Shown: positions 7,798 to 16,359, counted from the first letter of the stretch. The stretch: DNA of 24,933 nt from Acidobacteriota bacterium (GCA_021799405.1 JAJZAL010000055.1:1-24933), one strand, 5' to 3'. Numbers and translations: made by a program. The notes: a model not told the origin generated them from the letters alone.

Positions 7798-9270
7798 GTG
7801 GTAAGATTCCGTAATCGCAACGTTTTTTTGCTGCTTGCATTCTCGATTCTCGCGATTGCGGTAATGGGGTACCATCCCGGCATCGAGGATGACGGAGTGT
7901 ATCTTCCGGCAGTCAAGCATGACTTGAATCCGGCCCTCTACCCCCACGACTCCGCGTTTTTCTGCAGGCAGCTTCAGGCGACCTTCTTCGACAAGTGGGT
8001 TGCCGGCTTCATCCGCCTGACCCACATTCCGGTAGCGATGACCGAGTTGCTCTGGCAGTTCGGGTCCATCCTGCTCATCCTCTACGGATGCTGGAGCATC
8101 GCCCGCAAATTGTTCGATGACGAGTGGGTGCAGTGGGCAGGGGTTGCCATGGTCGCAGCGATGCTGACGCTCCCCGTGTCCGGGACCGCCCTTTATCTGG
8201 CCGATCAGCATCTCCATCCGCGCAATATTGCCACTGCGCTGGTTCTTGTTGCAATATCGCGAATTTTCTCCGAGAAGCTATGGCAGGCAGTGCCCCTGCT
8301 GATGCTGGCCTTTGTGCTGCACCCCATCATGGCGGCATTGGGCGTCTCGTATTGCTTTTTTCTTACCATGGCCCTGCGCGAGCCGGCGCCCGTCTGGCTG
8401 CGCGCGCTGCGCCGCTCGCCGGCCGCCGTCGCCCCGCTGGCCTGGATCTTCGAGCCCCCCAATCGCCTCTGGCTCAAGGCCCTTCATACCCGGGACTATT
8501 GCTTTCTGTACCACTGGACCTGGTACGAGTGGCTCGGCGTCATTGCACCGTTGTTTCTCTTTTGGCTGCTGTGGCGGATTGCAAAGAAACAGGGCAAGAC
8601 AACTTTGTCCCGTTTCGCTTTTTCTGTATTCGTTTACGGCATCTTTCAGCTCATTGTCGCCCTCATCATGATCACCCCACCGTCATTCATCCGGCTGATG
8701 CCCCTCCAGCCGATGCGCTTTTTACAACTGATTTACTACTTTATGGCCCTGTTGGCAGGCTGTCTGCTGGGCAAGTACTTCCTGAAGGCGAGTGTCTGGC
8801 GCTGGGCGGTCTTCCTGCTGGTCATCAACGGCGGCATGCTGATCTCGCAGTTGATGTTATTCCCCAGCAGCCCACATCTGGAACTGCCGGGCGAGCGACC
8901 GTCCAACCCCTGGCTGCAGGCATTTTCGTGGATTCGCCACAATACTCCCACGGACGCATACTTTGCGCTAAACCCGTACTATCTGGCCGCGCCGGGAGAG
9001 GATTATCACAGCTTTCGTGCTCTGGCCGAACGCAGCCAGATGGCCGACGCCATCAAGGATACGGCAGTCGTAACCCAGGTTCCCGACCTCGCCCAGGATT
9101 GGTACGATCAGGTAGAGGCCGAAACGGGCTGGAGTCACTTTCAACTGGCCGACTTTGAGCGGCTGAAGAAGCAATTCGGCGTCAACTGGGCGCTGGTCGA
9201 ATATCCCCCACCAGCAGGGTTGGCCTGCCAGTGGCAGAAGGGCGGTATTTCCGTTTGCCGTATCCCGTAA
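7798..9270 (+). CDS. Polytopic membrane protein, possible GT-C-type glycosyltransferase (tandem paralogue A)
   Basis: The 490-residue product has about ten hydrophobic segments and a soluble C-terminal part of about 120 residues. I do not recognise a named family with certainty. It is clearly homologous to the next gene. Shared landmarks are GYHPGIEDDGVY after the first helix (acidic cluster 30-32), FLYHWTWYEWLG, PLQPMRFLQL, a SNPWLQAFSWIRHNTP segment, and FRALAERSQMAD in the C-terminal part. Both end in a pair of Cys ten residues apart (here 477 and 487). Acidic residues in the first external loop plus many helices are typical of GT-C enzymes that use polyprenyl-phosphate sugars; this is architecture only. 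The GTG at 7798 is chosen because AAGGAT precedes it and the paralogue starts at the same point. No stop separates it from an upstream extension to 7486. Confidence 0.7.
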   Translation: MVRFRNRNVFLLLAFSILAIAVMGYHPGIEDDGVYLPAVKHDLNPALYPHDSAFFCRQLQATFFDKWVAGFIRLTHIPVAMTELLWQFGSILLILYGCWSIARKLFDDEWVQWAGVAMVAAMLTLPVSGTALYLADQHLHPRNIATALVLVAISRIFSEKLWQAVPLLMLAFVLHPIMAALGVSYCFFLTMALREPAPVWLRALRRSPAAVAPLAWIFEPPNRLWLKALHTRDYCFLYHWTWYEWLGVIAPLFLFWLLWRIAKKQGKTTLSRFAFSVFVYGIFQLIVALIMITPPSFIRLMPLQPMRFLQLIYYFMALLAGCLLGKYFLKASVWRWAVFLLVINGGMLISQLMLFPSSPHLELPGERPSNPWLQAFSWIRHNTPTDAYFALNPYYLAAPGEDYHSFRALAERSQMADAIKDTAVVTQVPDLAQDWYDQVEAETGWSHFQLADFERLKKQFGVNWALVEYPPPAGLACQWQKGGISVCRIP

Positions 9271-9529
9271 CGGCAGCGAAGTCCGCTTGCGACCCCGGCC
9301 ATTACCGCTTTTCACGGCAAACCGGCGGATTTCCTGGTCTAAGGGCACACAAATTCTTTAATATCTGCTTACGGGACGGAAGATTCCGCGTCGTAGTATT
9401 AACCTTAGGCTCCCCACTACCGAATTCGACAAAGCGAATGATGCATGGGAGAAGAGTTGGTCATTGCGTTTCCTATCGACAATCCACAAAGCAAAAAGGA
9501 CACCAGCATCAGACAGGCAAGGAGAGCCC

Positions 9530-11053
9530 ATGAGATCCTCCCATGAGGGGCGCGTGCCGGTCCTCCGCCTGATCTGCCTGACCGCGGCTGCTCTGGTTAT
9601 TCATGGTTATCACCTGGGCGTTGAAGACGGGGAGATTTACGTCCCGGGAGCGCGTCGGCTGCTGCATCCTCACCTGTATCCATTCGCGCCGCAGTTTTTT
9701 CTTGCGCAGACACATCTGTCCATCTTCAGTTCGATCCTGGCCTGGACGGCCCGGTTGACGCATCTATCGATGGACTGGACGATGTTTGCCTGGTATGTGG
9801 TCAGCCTCTTCGGATTGCTGGTCGCTGGCTGGCTCTTCGCCGTAGCCTGTTTTTCCAGTTCCCGCGCTCGCTGGACCGCCATCATGGTGCTGACGGCGGT
9901 GCTGGCCATGCCGGTAGCAGATACGGCCCTGCTGCTCATTGACCCCTATCTGACGGCGAGATCGTTTTCAACGCCGCTCACGCTGTTCGCGCTGGCCAGC
10001 TTCCTGGAGCGCCGTTACGCGCGCACGGTAGCAGCCATGCTGGTGATGGCAGCGATCCATCCCCTGATGGTGGTTTACCTGCTCGCCCTTATCGGCATAA
10101 CGCTGGTGGCAGAGCGGCGCAAAAAGCTGATGCCCAATCCTGTCGCGGTTCCGGTCTCGGCTTTAGCCATTGGCATCATGCCTGCCGGGTTCCATCTCGC
10201 GCCGGCCACAGGGCCGTATCGCGAAGTGCTCTTTTCAAGAGATTACTTCTTCCTCTACAACTGGACCTGGTATCACTGGCTTGGCCTTCTCGGGCCCCTG
10301 GCCATTCTCGCGTTTTTCTGGAAAGCCAATCTGCGCGGCACGCGTCCGGCCTTCCGCCGTATCAGTTTTGCGCTCATTCCCTTCGGACTGGTCTCGATTC
10401 TAGTGGCCGGAATCCTTTGTTCCTCGCCCGAGTTCGAGATGTTCCTCCGGCTTCAGCCGCTGCGCTCCTTTCACGTGATCACCCTGGCGTTTGTGATCCT
10501 CTTTGCGGGAATCCTGGGAGAATATCTTGCCAAGGATCGTCCGTGGGTGATCGCGGCACTATGCCTGCCGCTCGCGGTGGGCATGTTTATTGTGGCCCGG
10601 GCGACTTATCCCAACAGCCCGCAGATCGAGCTGCCTTCGGCTACAAGCAGCAATCCGTGGGTAAATGCGCTGCTATGGATCAGAAGCAATACGCCACGGG
10701 ACGCAGTATTCGCCGTTGACTCGCGCTATTTTCGAGACCCGATCGGCGACTCGCACGGCTTTCGCGCCCTGTCAGAGCGGTCTGCCCTGGCGGATTATTA
10801 CAAAGACAGCGGCGTGGTTGCGCTGTTTCCAACACTGGCGCCCGAATGGAAGCAGATGACCAATGCGACTTATGGCTTGAATCACTTTACCTTGAAGCAG
10901 TTCCAGTACTTGAGGACGGAATACCCCCGGATCTCCTGGACAGTGATTCACGGCCCTGCGCCCAATGGCATGGATTGCCCGTACCAGCGGCAGTCTTACA
11001 GCGTCTGCCGCATGCCTCCGTTGCCGCCCGGCGCAACCGCTTTGCAACAATGA
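9530..11053 (+). CDS. Polytopic membrane protein, possible GT-C-type glycosyltransferase (tandem paralogue B)
   Basis: This 507-residue paralogue of the preceding gene has the same order of features: an N-terminal helix followed by GYHLGVEDGEIYVPG (Glu32, Asp33, Glu35), central FLYNWTWYHWLG, RLQPLRSFHV, SNPWVNALLWIRSNTP and FRALSERSALAD. A C-terminal Cys pair lies at 483 and 493, again ten apart. The copies are well diverged, so the duplication is not recent. The ATG at 9530 has AAGGAGA at 9519-9525. The frame is open a further 22 codons upstream, but that part lacks a start with a binding site. The 259 bases between the paralogues show no clear terminator or promoter. The role is unknown; a lipid-linked-sugar transferase is one hypothesis, supported only by topology and the GT2 neighbour. 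Confidence 0.72.
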   Translation: MRSSHEGRVPVLRLICLTAAALVIHGYHLGVEDGEIYVPGARRLLHPHLYPFAPQFFLAQTHLSIFSSILAWTARLTHLSMDWTMFAWYVVSLFGLLVAGWLFAVACFSSSRARWTAIMVLTAVLAMPVADTALLLIDPYLTARSFSTPLTLFALASFLERRYARTVAAMLVMAAIHPLMVVYLLALIGITLVAERRKKLMPNPVAVPVSALAIGIMPAGFHLAPATGPYREVLFSRDYFFLYNWTWYHWLGLLGPLAILAFFWKANLRGTRPAFRRISFALIPFGLVSILVAGILCSSPEFEMFLRLQPLRSFHVITLAFVILFAGILGEYLAKDRPWVIAALCLPLAVGMFIVARATYPNSPQIELPSATSSNPWVNALLWIRSNTPRDAVFAVDSRYFRDPIGDSHGFRALSERSALADYYKDSGVVALFPTLAPEWKQMTNATYGLNHFTLKQFQYLRTEYPRISWTVIHGPAPNGMDCPYQRQSYSVCRMPPLPPGATALQQ

Positions 11054-11159
11054 GATTGCATCCTGCGGCCTCTGGCTTGGCGTAGCGCAGTCCGTTCCTC
11101 CACAATAGAGGGAGGTTATTCTAACAACGGTACTTCTCTGCCGGCATGGAGACCGGGTC

Positions 11160-12566
11160 ATGCTCAATCTTTCCCAGCGACTGATCCTTGGTTGTGCGCT
11201 GCTTGCGTGCCTCACCATCGGCCTGGTGGCGATGACCCATCACGCCCTGGCGGCGGCCGGGCAGACGACCCTGGCCTACAGCTTTGTTGCGATGGCGCTC
11301 CTGCTGGAACTGGGCACGATTTACTTTGTTCTGAATCCGATCCGCACGGTGGCCCGCGATGCTCATAAGATTGCGCAGGGCAATCTCGATCACCGAGTCG
11401 AGTGGAGTAGCCACGACGATTTCGGCCTCATTGCCGGCGAGCTGAACCGGATTGCGGTGAGGCTGCGCGAGTTGCGCGACACCGAGGCTGGACGGAAGCA
11501 GATGGAGTTTCAACTCTCCGATGCCGTGCTTCAATCCATCTTTGAACCCATCATCGTGACTGACGGAAAAGGCCACGTGCTCAAGGTAAACCAGTCGGCG
11601 GCCGAGATCCTCGGCGACGCCGCCACTGATCGCATGGCATTGGCCAATACTCCCGGCGGCGGCAAGATCCTGAATGCCATTCGCGATGCCGTCTCCATGC
11701 AAAAGGCCGTTGCCGCGGAGGACGAGGCAGCCATGCTCCCGCTGCGCATCGGCCAGCGGGAACGCAGCTACCGGTTGCGCACCACGCCCATGCGCGACTC
11801 GGACGGAAGGCTGCTGGGCGCTGTTACCACGCTCGAAGACGTCACCACGCTGCAGGACACCGACCGCTTCAAAACGCAGTTCATTGCCGTAGCCAGCCGC
11901 AAGCTCCGCGACCCGCTTTTGCAGTTGCGCCGCGGACTCTACGCGCTGAGCCAGGGCTTTGGCGGCGAATTGACTCCGCTGCAGGCGGAGCTGACCGCAA
12001 CCGCCAGCAATGAAGCGGAAAAGCTCGAAGACCTCATGAGTGACCTGATCGACGTGGCCGAACTCGACACGGGCAAGCGTGAACTCAAGCTCGAACGGCT
12101 GCGCCCGCTGCAGGTATTGGAAAAAGCTCGCGACCGCTATTGCGATGAAGCCGCCGAGAAGCATATCCGAATGGAAGTGAAGGCCTACGCCGACTTGTCC
12201 GCTGTGTACGCCGATCGCCGCGCGGTACGTTCCATTCTCGACAATCTGTTGTCGAACGCGCTCCGCTACACGCCGTCCGAAGGCGAGATTCTTTTGGCCG
12301 CCGAAGAGATCAAGGACTTTGTGCAGTTCACCGTGCGCGACACCGGCCGCGGCATCGAAGCCGAGCGGCTCAGCTCCATCTTCGACCGTTTCAGCGCGTC
12401 CTCAGAGAGCGGCACCGGCATGGGTCTGGCTCTGGTGCGCCGCCTGGTCGAGTCTCTGGGCGGCCAAACCGCCGTCGAAAGCCGCCTCGGCCATGGAACC
12501 ACCTTCCGCTTCACTCTTCCCGTGGCGCCCGTTGAAATCGTACGCCACCCCGTCGAGGTGGGCTGA
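11160..12566 (+). CDS. HAMP-PAS sensor kinase with arginine in place of the phosphoacceptor histidine
   Basis: The 468-residue product has two close N-terminal helices (about 7-27 and 38-58), a HAMP region (about 58-107), a PAS domain starting near 118 (LQSIFEPIIVTDGKGHV) and a HisKA-like dimerisation region. A HATPase_c domain follows with the N box NLLSNALRY (362-370), G1 DTGRG (394-398), the F-box region and G2 GTGMG (418-422). The H box, normally SHELRTPL, reads SRKLRDPL: residue 247 is Arg (codon CGC, 11898-11900). ATP binding thus looks intact while autophosphorylation at the usual site should be impossible. The start has GGAGA at 11148-11152. The stop lies 3 bases before the KdpD-like gene, so the two form an operon. 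No response regulator is present. It may be a pseudokinase or signalling scaffold. Confidence 0.88.
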   Translation: MLNLSQRLILGCALLACLTIGLVAMTHHALAAAGQTTLAYSFVAMALLLELGTIYFVLNPIRTVARDAHKIAQGNLDHRVEWSSHDDFGLIAGELNRIAVRLRELRDTEAGRKQMEFQLSDAVLQSIFEPIIVTDGKGHVLKVNQSAAEILGDAATDRMALANTPGGGKILNAIRDAVSMQKAVAAEDEAAMLPLRIGQRERSYRLRTTPMRDSDGRLLGAVTTLEDVTTLQDTDRFKTQFIAVASRKLRDPLLQLRRGLYALSQGFGGELTPLQAELTATASNEAEKLEDLMSDLIDVAELDTGKRELKLERLRPLQVLEKARDRYCDEAAEKHIRMEVKAYADLSAVYADRRAVRSILDNLLSNALRYTPSEGEILLAAEEIKDFVQFTVRDTGRGIEAERLSSIFDRFSASSESGTGMGLALVRRLVESLGGQTAVESRLGHGTTFRFTLPVAPVEIVRHPVEVG

Positions 12567-12569
12567 TCT

Positions 12570-13694
12570 ATGGCTGAGATCATCCTGGGGAAAAAGCCGG
12601 AACCGGGCAAGCTGCGCATTTACATCGGCGCCGCGGCGGGCGTGGGCAAAACCTACCAGATGCTGAACGATGCCTACATCATGAAACACCAGCAGGGCAT
12701 CGAGGTTGTCATCGGCATTGTGGAGACGCACGGACGCAAGGAAACCGAGTCTCGCATCCGCGACATTGAGGTCATTCCCCTGCGAGTGATTCCATATCGT
12801 GGCGTCAACCTGAAGGAAATGGACCTGGACGCGATCCTGGCCCGCCATCCTCGCACCGTACTGGTGGACGAACTGGCGCACACCAACGTCCCCGGCTCCA
12901 GAAATCAAAAGCGCTACGAAGATGTGCTGGAGTTACTTGACGCCGGCATCAATGTGATGGCGACCGTCAACATCCAGCACCTGGAAACGCTCAATGACGC
13001 TGTTAACCGCTCCGCAAACACGGTCATTCGCGAGACCATTCCCGACAACTTCCTCAAGCGCGCCGACGAGGTTGTCAATATCGACATAACCGTGGACGAG
13101 CTGCGCACCCGCCTGCGCCAGGGCAAGATCTACCCGCAGGAGAAGGTGGAGCAGGCGCTCTCGAACTTTTTCCGCAAGGGAAATCTGAATATGCTGCGCG
13201 AGCTGGCGCTCCGCACCACGGCCGAGCAGGTAAGCAAGCGCGCCTCAGAGTATCGCCGAACGCAGGGACTGGAGCAGGCCCCCATTCCGGAAAAGGTTAT
13301 GGTTTGCCTGAGCACACGACCCGGCACAGAAAGGTTGCTGCGCGTGGGCGCCCGCGTGGCCGGCCGGCTGGCCAGCAATTGGTACGCCGTCTACGTTCAT
13401 CGCCCCGACGACAAGGGCCACAGCGATCCCGAAGCCTTCCACCGCTTCGAAGAGTATCAGCGCATGGCGCGCGATCTGGGCGCGCAGGTGGTCAATCTCA
13501 CTGACCGCAATGTTTCAGACGCCCTGATCCGCTTCGCTCAGCAGGAGAATATCTCGCACGTCGTCTTCGGCCAGTCGGCCCGCTCGCGCTGGGACATCCT
13601 GCTGCGCGGCTCGGTGCTCAATCGCTTCCTCAACGAGGTCCGCGACGTCACCGTGCAGGTGGTGCCGATGCAAAAGCCGCTGCGGCGCGGATAA
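12570..13694 (+). CDS. Stand-alone KdpD N-terminal sensor domain with USP domain
   Basis: The 374-residue product matches only the cytoplasmic N-terminal half of KdpD, the K+/turgor sensor kinase. It has a KdpD domain with Walker A GAAAGVGKT (20-28) and Walker B VLVDE followed by LAHTNVPGSRN (97-112). A universal-stress-protein domain runs from about 242 to the end, with the nucleotide-loop segment GQSARSRWDILLRGS at 334-348. The four KdpD helices and the kinase domain are absent. This is a natural end rather than a truncation: the stop follows a complete USP domain. Short KdpD proteins of this kind are known from cyanobacteria and other phyla. It begins 3 bases after the pseudokinase-like gene, with GAGGTG as its likely binding site. 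No kdpFABC or kdpE is in the window, so a role in K+ control is unproven. Confidence 0.88.
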   Translation: MAEIILGKKPEPGKLRIYIGAAAGVGKTYQMLNDAYIMKHQQGIEVVIGIVETHGRKETESRIRDIEVIPLRVIPYRGVNLKEMDLDAILARHPRTVLVDELAHTNVPGSRNQKRYEDVLELLDAGINVMATVNIQHLETLNDAVNRSANTVIRETIPDNFLKRADEVVNIDITVDELRTRLRQGKIYPQEKVEQALSNFFRKGNLNMLRELALRTTAEQVSKRASEYRRTQGLEQAPIPEKVMVCLSTRPGTERLLRVGARVAGRLASNWYAVYVHRPDDKGHSDPEAFHRFEEYQRMARDLGAQVVNLTDRNVSDALIRFAQQENISHVVFGQSARSRWDILLRGSVLNRFLNEVRDVTVQVVPMQKPLRRG

Positions 13695-13829
13695 TTCCAG
13701 GCTTTTCCAGTGCCCGCGGTTGTGGCTCTGGTTTTCCGGCGAGCAGGCAATATCGCGACCTAACCACATGCCTTCGCGACCATGCGCTGAATCAGCCGCT
13801 GTGTTAGTTTGGAAGTAGCACTGCTGTGC

Positions 13830-13905
13830 GAGCTCGTAGCTCAGTTGGTAGAGCAACGCCCTTTTAAGGCGTGGGTCCTGGGTTCGATTCCCAGCGAGCT
13901 CACCA
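13830..13905 (+). tRNA. tRNA-Lys (anticodon UUU)
   Basis: The cloverleaf is complete. The 7-bp acceptor stem pairs GAGCTCG (13830-13836) with CGAGCTC (13895-13901) perfectly. The D arm is GCTC...GAGC, the anticodon stem is ACGCC/GGCGT around loop CTTTTAA with anticodon TTT at 13863-13865, and the T arm is CTGGG-TTCGATT-CCCAG. The terminal CCA is encoded (ACCA at 13902-13905). This reads AAA/AAG lysine codons. Confidence 0.97.
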
Positions 13906-14257
13906 TCCCTCAGGCCAGACATAATCCATGAGGCTTCGGCGCTGCGCGTTCGCGGATGGCAGCCCTTTCCCGGCGCGGCAGCGGCATGCAACACGACAAT
14001 ATAGCAGCCTTCTTCTCACCCTTTAGACCAGCAGGGAATTTATGTATGTTTTCTTTTGGGCAGAACAACCGGAATTCAAGCCATCGGGAGCGGCCTGACG
14101 AATTACGAACCGGGAATCTTGCCATCTAGCACTGTGCCCGCAGGCGAAGCCTAAGGTGTGCCCACGGCTGTGACTGCCGGCGTGACACGTACATCGGCAG
14201 GAGCTACATGCACGCGTTGAGTGATTCTGCTGATTCATCAATGAGGAGCGGTGGTCC
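13906..14257. other. Gene-poor region between tRNA-Lys and the GH16-like gene
   Basis: No convincing ORF, RNA or promoter is visible in these roughly 350 bases. A 6-bp stem CTGCCG/CGGCAG (14174-14179 with 14195-14200) is the only structure noted and is weak. I found no repeat of the tRNA 3' end that would mark an integration site. GAGGAG at 14243-14248 serves the next gene. Confidence 0.5.
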
Positions 14258-15052
14258 ATGAAAAAGACCGTGCTGTTTTTACTCGCGATTCTTAACGTTG
14301 TGGCATTTGCCCAACTGCCGAATACGTCCAAGTGGTACACGGTTAACAACTACGATGAAGGCGCGTGGTGCGCAAATGCCACACAGGCGGCTTCCGGCGG
14401 ACTTCTGACACTGACCGCCGCATCCGGTTCATTTGCCTGCGGCGGCCATTCACACATCCCCTATGACATCGGCATGGTCGTATCCTCTCCTTTTTATTTC
14501 CAATATGGCACTGTCAAAGCCGTGATTAAGTTCCCCGGGCGCGGTGTTCATTCCGTATTTTGGCTGTGGGGAGGCGCCCCAGGCACAAGCGGGTATCCGC
14601 CGGTCTGCGTGAGCAGTATCAAGCACAACCCGGCCGGCTATATGGGCGTCTGTACGGCGGATGCAAACCCGGCGTACGAAATCGACATCGCGGAATTCAT
14701 GCCCGCCTCGCTTGGTCTGACCTATATCGAAAACAACACTCACACCTGGATAAACGGCTCAACCACGGCAGGATCGGTAAACGATCCGAATGTAGGGGTT
14801 AACCTCACGACGGGTTTTCATACGTACGAACTGGACTGGACGCCCACCAAGCTCACCTTCAAACTGGACGGGAAAACTACGTCAACGATTCAGCAAAGCA
14901 TTAACGTTCCCATGTTTCTCATACTTGACGAGGAGATCGACGTCAATGGTGGGAAGGGGTCTTATCCGCTCCAGATGCAGGTACGGTCGGTCGATGTCTG
15001 GGACCGGAATAACAATCTGATCTTCACCGATCATTTCGGTTCGGTGCGGTAG
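14258..15052 (+). CDS. Secreted GH16-like glycoside hydrolase
   Basis: The 264-residue product begins with a clear signal peptide (MKKTVLFLLAILNVVAFA|Q, about 1-18). The rest resembles the GH16 jelly-roll fold. Visible are SSPFYFQYGTVKAVIKFP, a WLWG segment near 102-105, the catalytic signature EIDIAE at 141-146 (E-x-D-x-x-E), FHTYELDWTPTKLTFKLDG, and a final strand with a MQVRSVDVWDR-type ending. GH16 enzymes cut beta-1,3/1,4-glucans, galactans or xyloglucan; the exact substrate cannot be assigned. Several Cys residues (38, 61, 117, 132) could form disulfides. The start is fixed by GAGGAG 9 bases upstream. The gene stands alone between tRNA-Lys and galT, and its base use seems less GC-rich than its neighbours, so acquisition by transfer is possible. 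Confidence 0.78.
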   Translation: MKKTVLFLLAILNVVAFAQLPNTSKWYTVNNYDEGAWCANATQAASGGLLTLTAASGSFACGGHSHIPYDIGMVVSSPFYFQYGTVKAVIKFPGRGVHSVFWLWGGAPGTSGYPPVCVSSIKHNPAGYMGVCTADANPAYEIDIAEFMPASLGLTYIENNTHTWINGSTTAGSVNDPNVGVNLTTGFHTYELDWTPTKLTFKLDGKTTSTIQQSINVPMFLILDEEIDVNGGKGSYPLQMQVRSVDVWDRNNNLIFTDHFGSVR

Positions 15053-15187
15053 CTCCCGTCAACGCGAGGCTGAGCGGCAATGCCGCGCTGACAGGGGGTG
15101 CGTCATTGCAGTAGGCACCCGAAAGCTCAGAGCCAGAAGCTCAGGACTTCGTCTTTGCCATGCGGACTGTCCTGCCACGATCGTCGC

Positions 15188-16234
15188 TCATAACCTCGGC
15201 CAGAAGTGTTCTTCGGCGCAGGCGCGCAGACGTTCGGCCGCGCTCTCGGCGGTAATATCCCGCTGCGGCATCCCCAGCATCTCAAAGCCGACCATGTACT
15301 TCCGCACCGTGGCCGAACGCAGCAGCGGCGGATAGAAATGCGCATGGAAGTGCCACTCCGGATGCGCCTCGCCGGTTGTGGGTGTCTGGTGAAAACCCAT
15401 GGTGTAGGGGAAGCTCGTCGCAAACAGGTTGTCGTAGCGGGTGGTCATCCGCTTGAGCGCATCCGCCAGCCCGCTGCGTTCGCCACTCGTGAACTCCGGC
15501 AGCGCTCCCATGTGACGCCGCGAAAGCAGCAGCACCTCGAACGGCCACACGGCCCACCAGGGCACCAGTGCCGTGAAGTACTCGTTCTCAAAGATCACCC
15601 GCTCGCCCGCAGCCCGCTCTGTCTCCAGATAGTCGCAGAGCAGGCAATGGCCGGTGCGTGCAAGATGCTCCTTCTGCGCGGCCGTCTCCGCTGCCGGCTC
15701 GTCCGGCACAAAGCCCGTAGACCAGATCTGGCAGTGCGGATGCGGATTGCTGGCGCCCATCATGGCTCCGCGATTCTCGAAGATCTGCACGTACTGGATC
15801 CAATCCAGCGCGGCCAATTCCTGGTGCTCCTGCGCCCAGGCATCCACCACACAGCGAATCTCCTCGCGCGTCATGCGCGCCACGGTCAGGCTGTGGTCGG
15901 GATGGAAGCACAGCACCTTGCAGATGCCGCGGACGGCCTCGGCCGCCAGCAACGGCGAAGCCGGCGCCTCCACCGTCGGCGGAGCCTCAGGAAGCAGAGC
16001 GGCATAGTCGTTGACAAACGAAAATACACTTTCGTAGGCCGGATTCTGGTCTCCGCCGGCCCTCTTGTTGCCGGGGCACAGATAACACTCCGGATCATAA
16101 GCCGCTCCTGGAGGTACTGCCGTCTGCCCAACCTCACCCAGCCACGGACGCTGCGTGCGATGCGGCGAGACCATCACCCACGCCTGCCGCAGGGAATTCC
16201 AGCGCCGATGGGGATTCTGCCATTTCTTTTCCAT
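15188..16234 (-). CDS. galT: UDP-glucose--hexose-1-phosphate uridylyltransferase (GalT)
   Basis: GalT swaps UMP between UDP-glucose and galactose-1-phosphate in the Leloir pathway. The 348-residue length matches the family. The N-terminus has the NPHRRWNSL...WVMVSPHR pattern, followed by a zinc-type CxxC (Cys50, Cys53 in CYLCPGN). The active site NPHPHCQIW lies at 163-171, where His167 is the expected uridylylated residue. The C-terminal domain contains FHQTPTTGEAHPEWHFHAHFYPP, typical of GalT. The frame is open to 16429, but the ATG at 16234 has TTTGGAG a few bases upstream and gives the normal N-terminus. The gene is divergent from the DUF4254 gene across 160 bases. No galK or galE is adjacent in the window. 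Confidence 0.93.
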   Translation of the reverse strand: MEKKWQNPHRRWNSLRQAWVMVSPHRTQRPWLGEVGQTAVPPGAAYDPECYLCPGNKRAGGDQNPAYESVFSFVNDYAALLPEAPPTVEAPASPLLAAEAVRGICKVLCFHPDHSLTVARMTREEIRCVVDAWAQEHQELAALDWIQYVQIFENRGAMMGASNPHPHCQIWSTGFVPDEPAAETAAQKEHLARTGHCLLCDYLETERAAGERVIFENEYFTALVPWWAVWPFEVLLLSRRHMGALPEFTSGERSGLADALKRMTTRYDNLFATSFPYTMGFHQTPTTGEAHPEWHFHAHFYPPLLRSATVRKYMVGFEMLGMPQRDITAESAAERLRACAEEHFWPRL

Positions 16235-16332
16235 GTTTTCTCCAAATCCCATTCTAAGATGCTGAACTGAGGGGTCTTTGGCGGCATCACACCTGCCGGA
16301 ATTCTGAATCGGGAAAAACCATCCGGCGTTTG

Positions 16333-16359
16333 TTGACGGGGCGAGGATGGTTCTACCAT
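16333..16359 (+). promoter_or_regulatory. Possible promoter of the DUF4254 gene
   Basis: TTGACG (16333-16338) is followed after 15 bases by TACCAT (16354-16359), about 36 bases before the chosen ATG. The -35 box is good, but the -10 box matches consensus at only four of six positions and the spacer is short, so this is tentative. Confidence 0.3.

Noticed and set aside
13881..14257. Integration site at the 3' end of tRNA-Lys
   Set aside because: No second copy of the tRNA 3' end and no integrase found in the window.
15206..16270. 354-codon plus-strand frame opposite galT
   Set aside because: Shadow frame with biased Arg/His composition and no motif.
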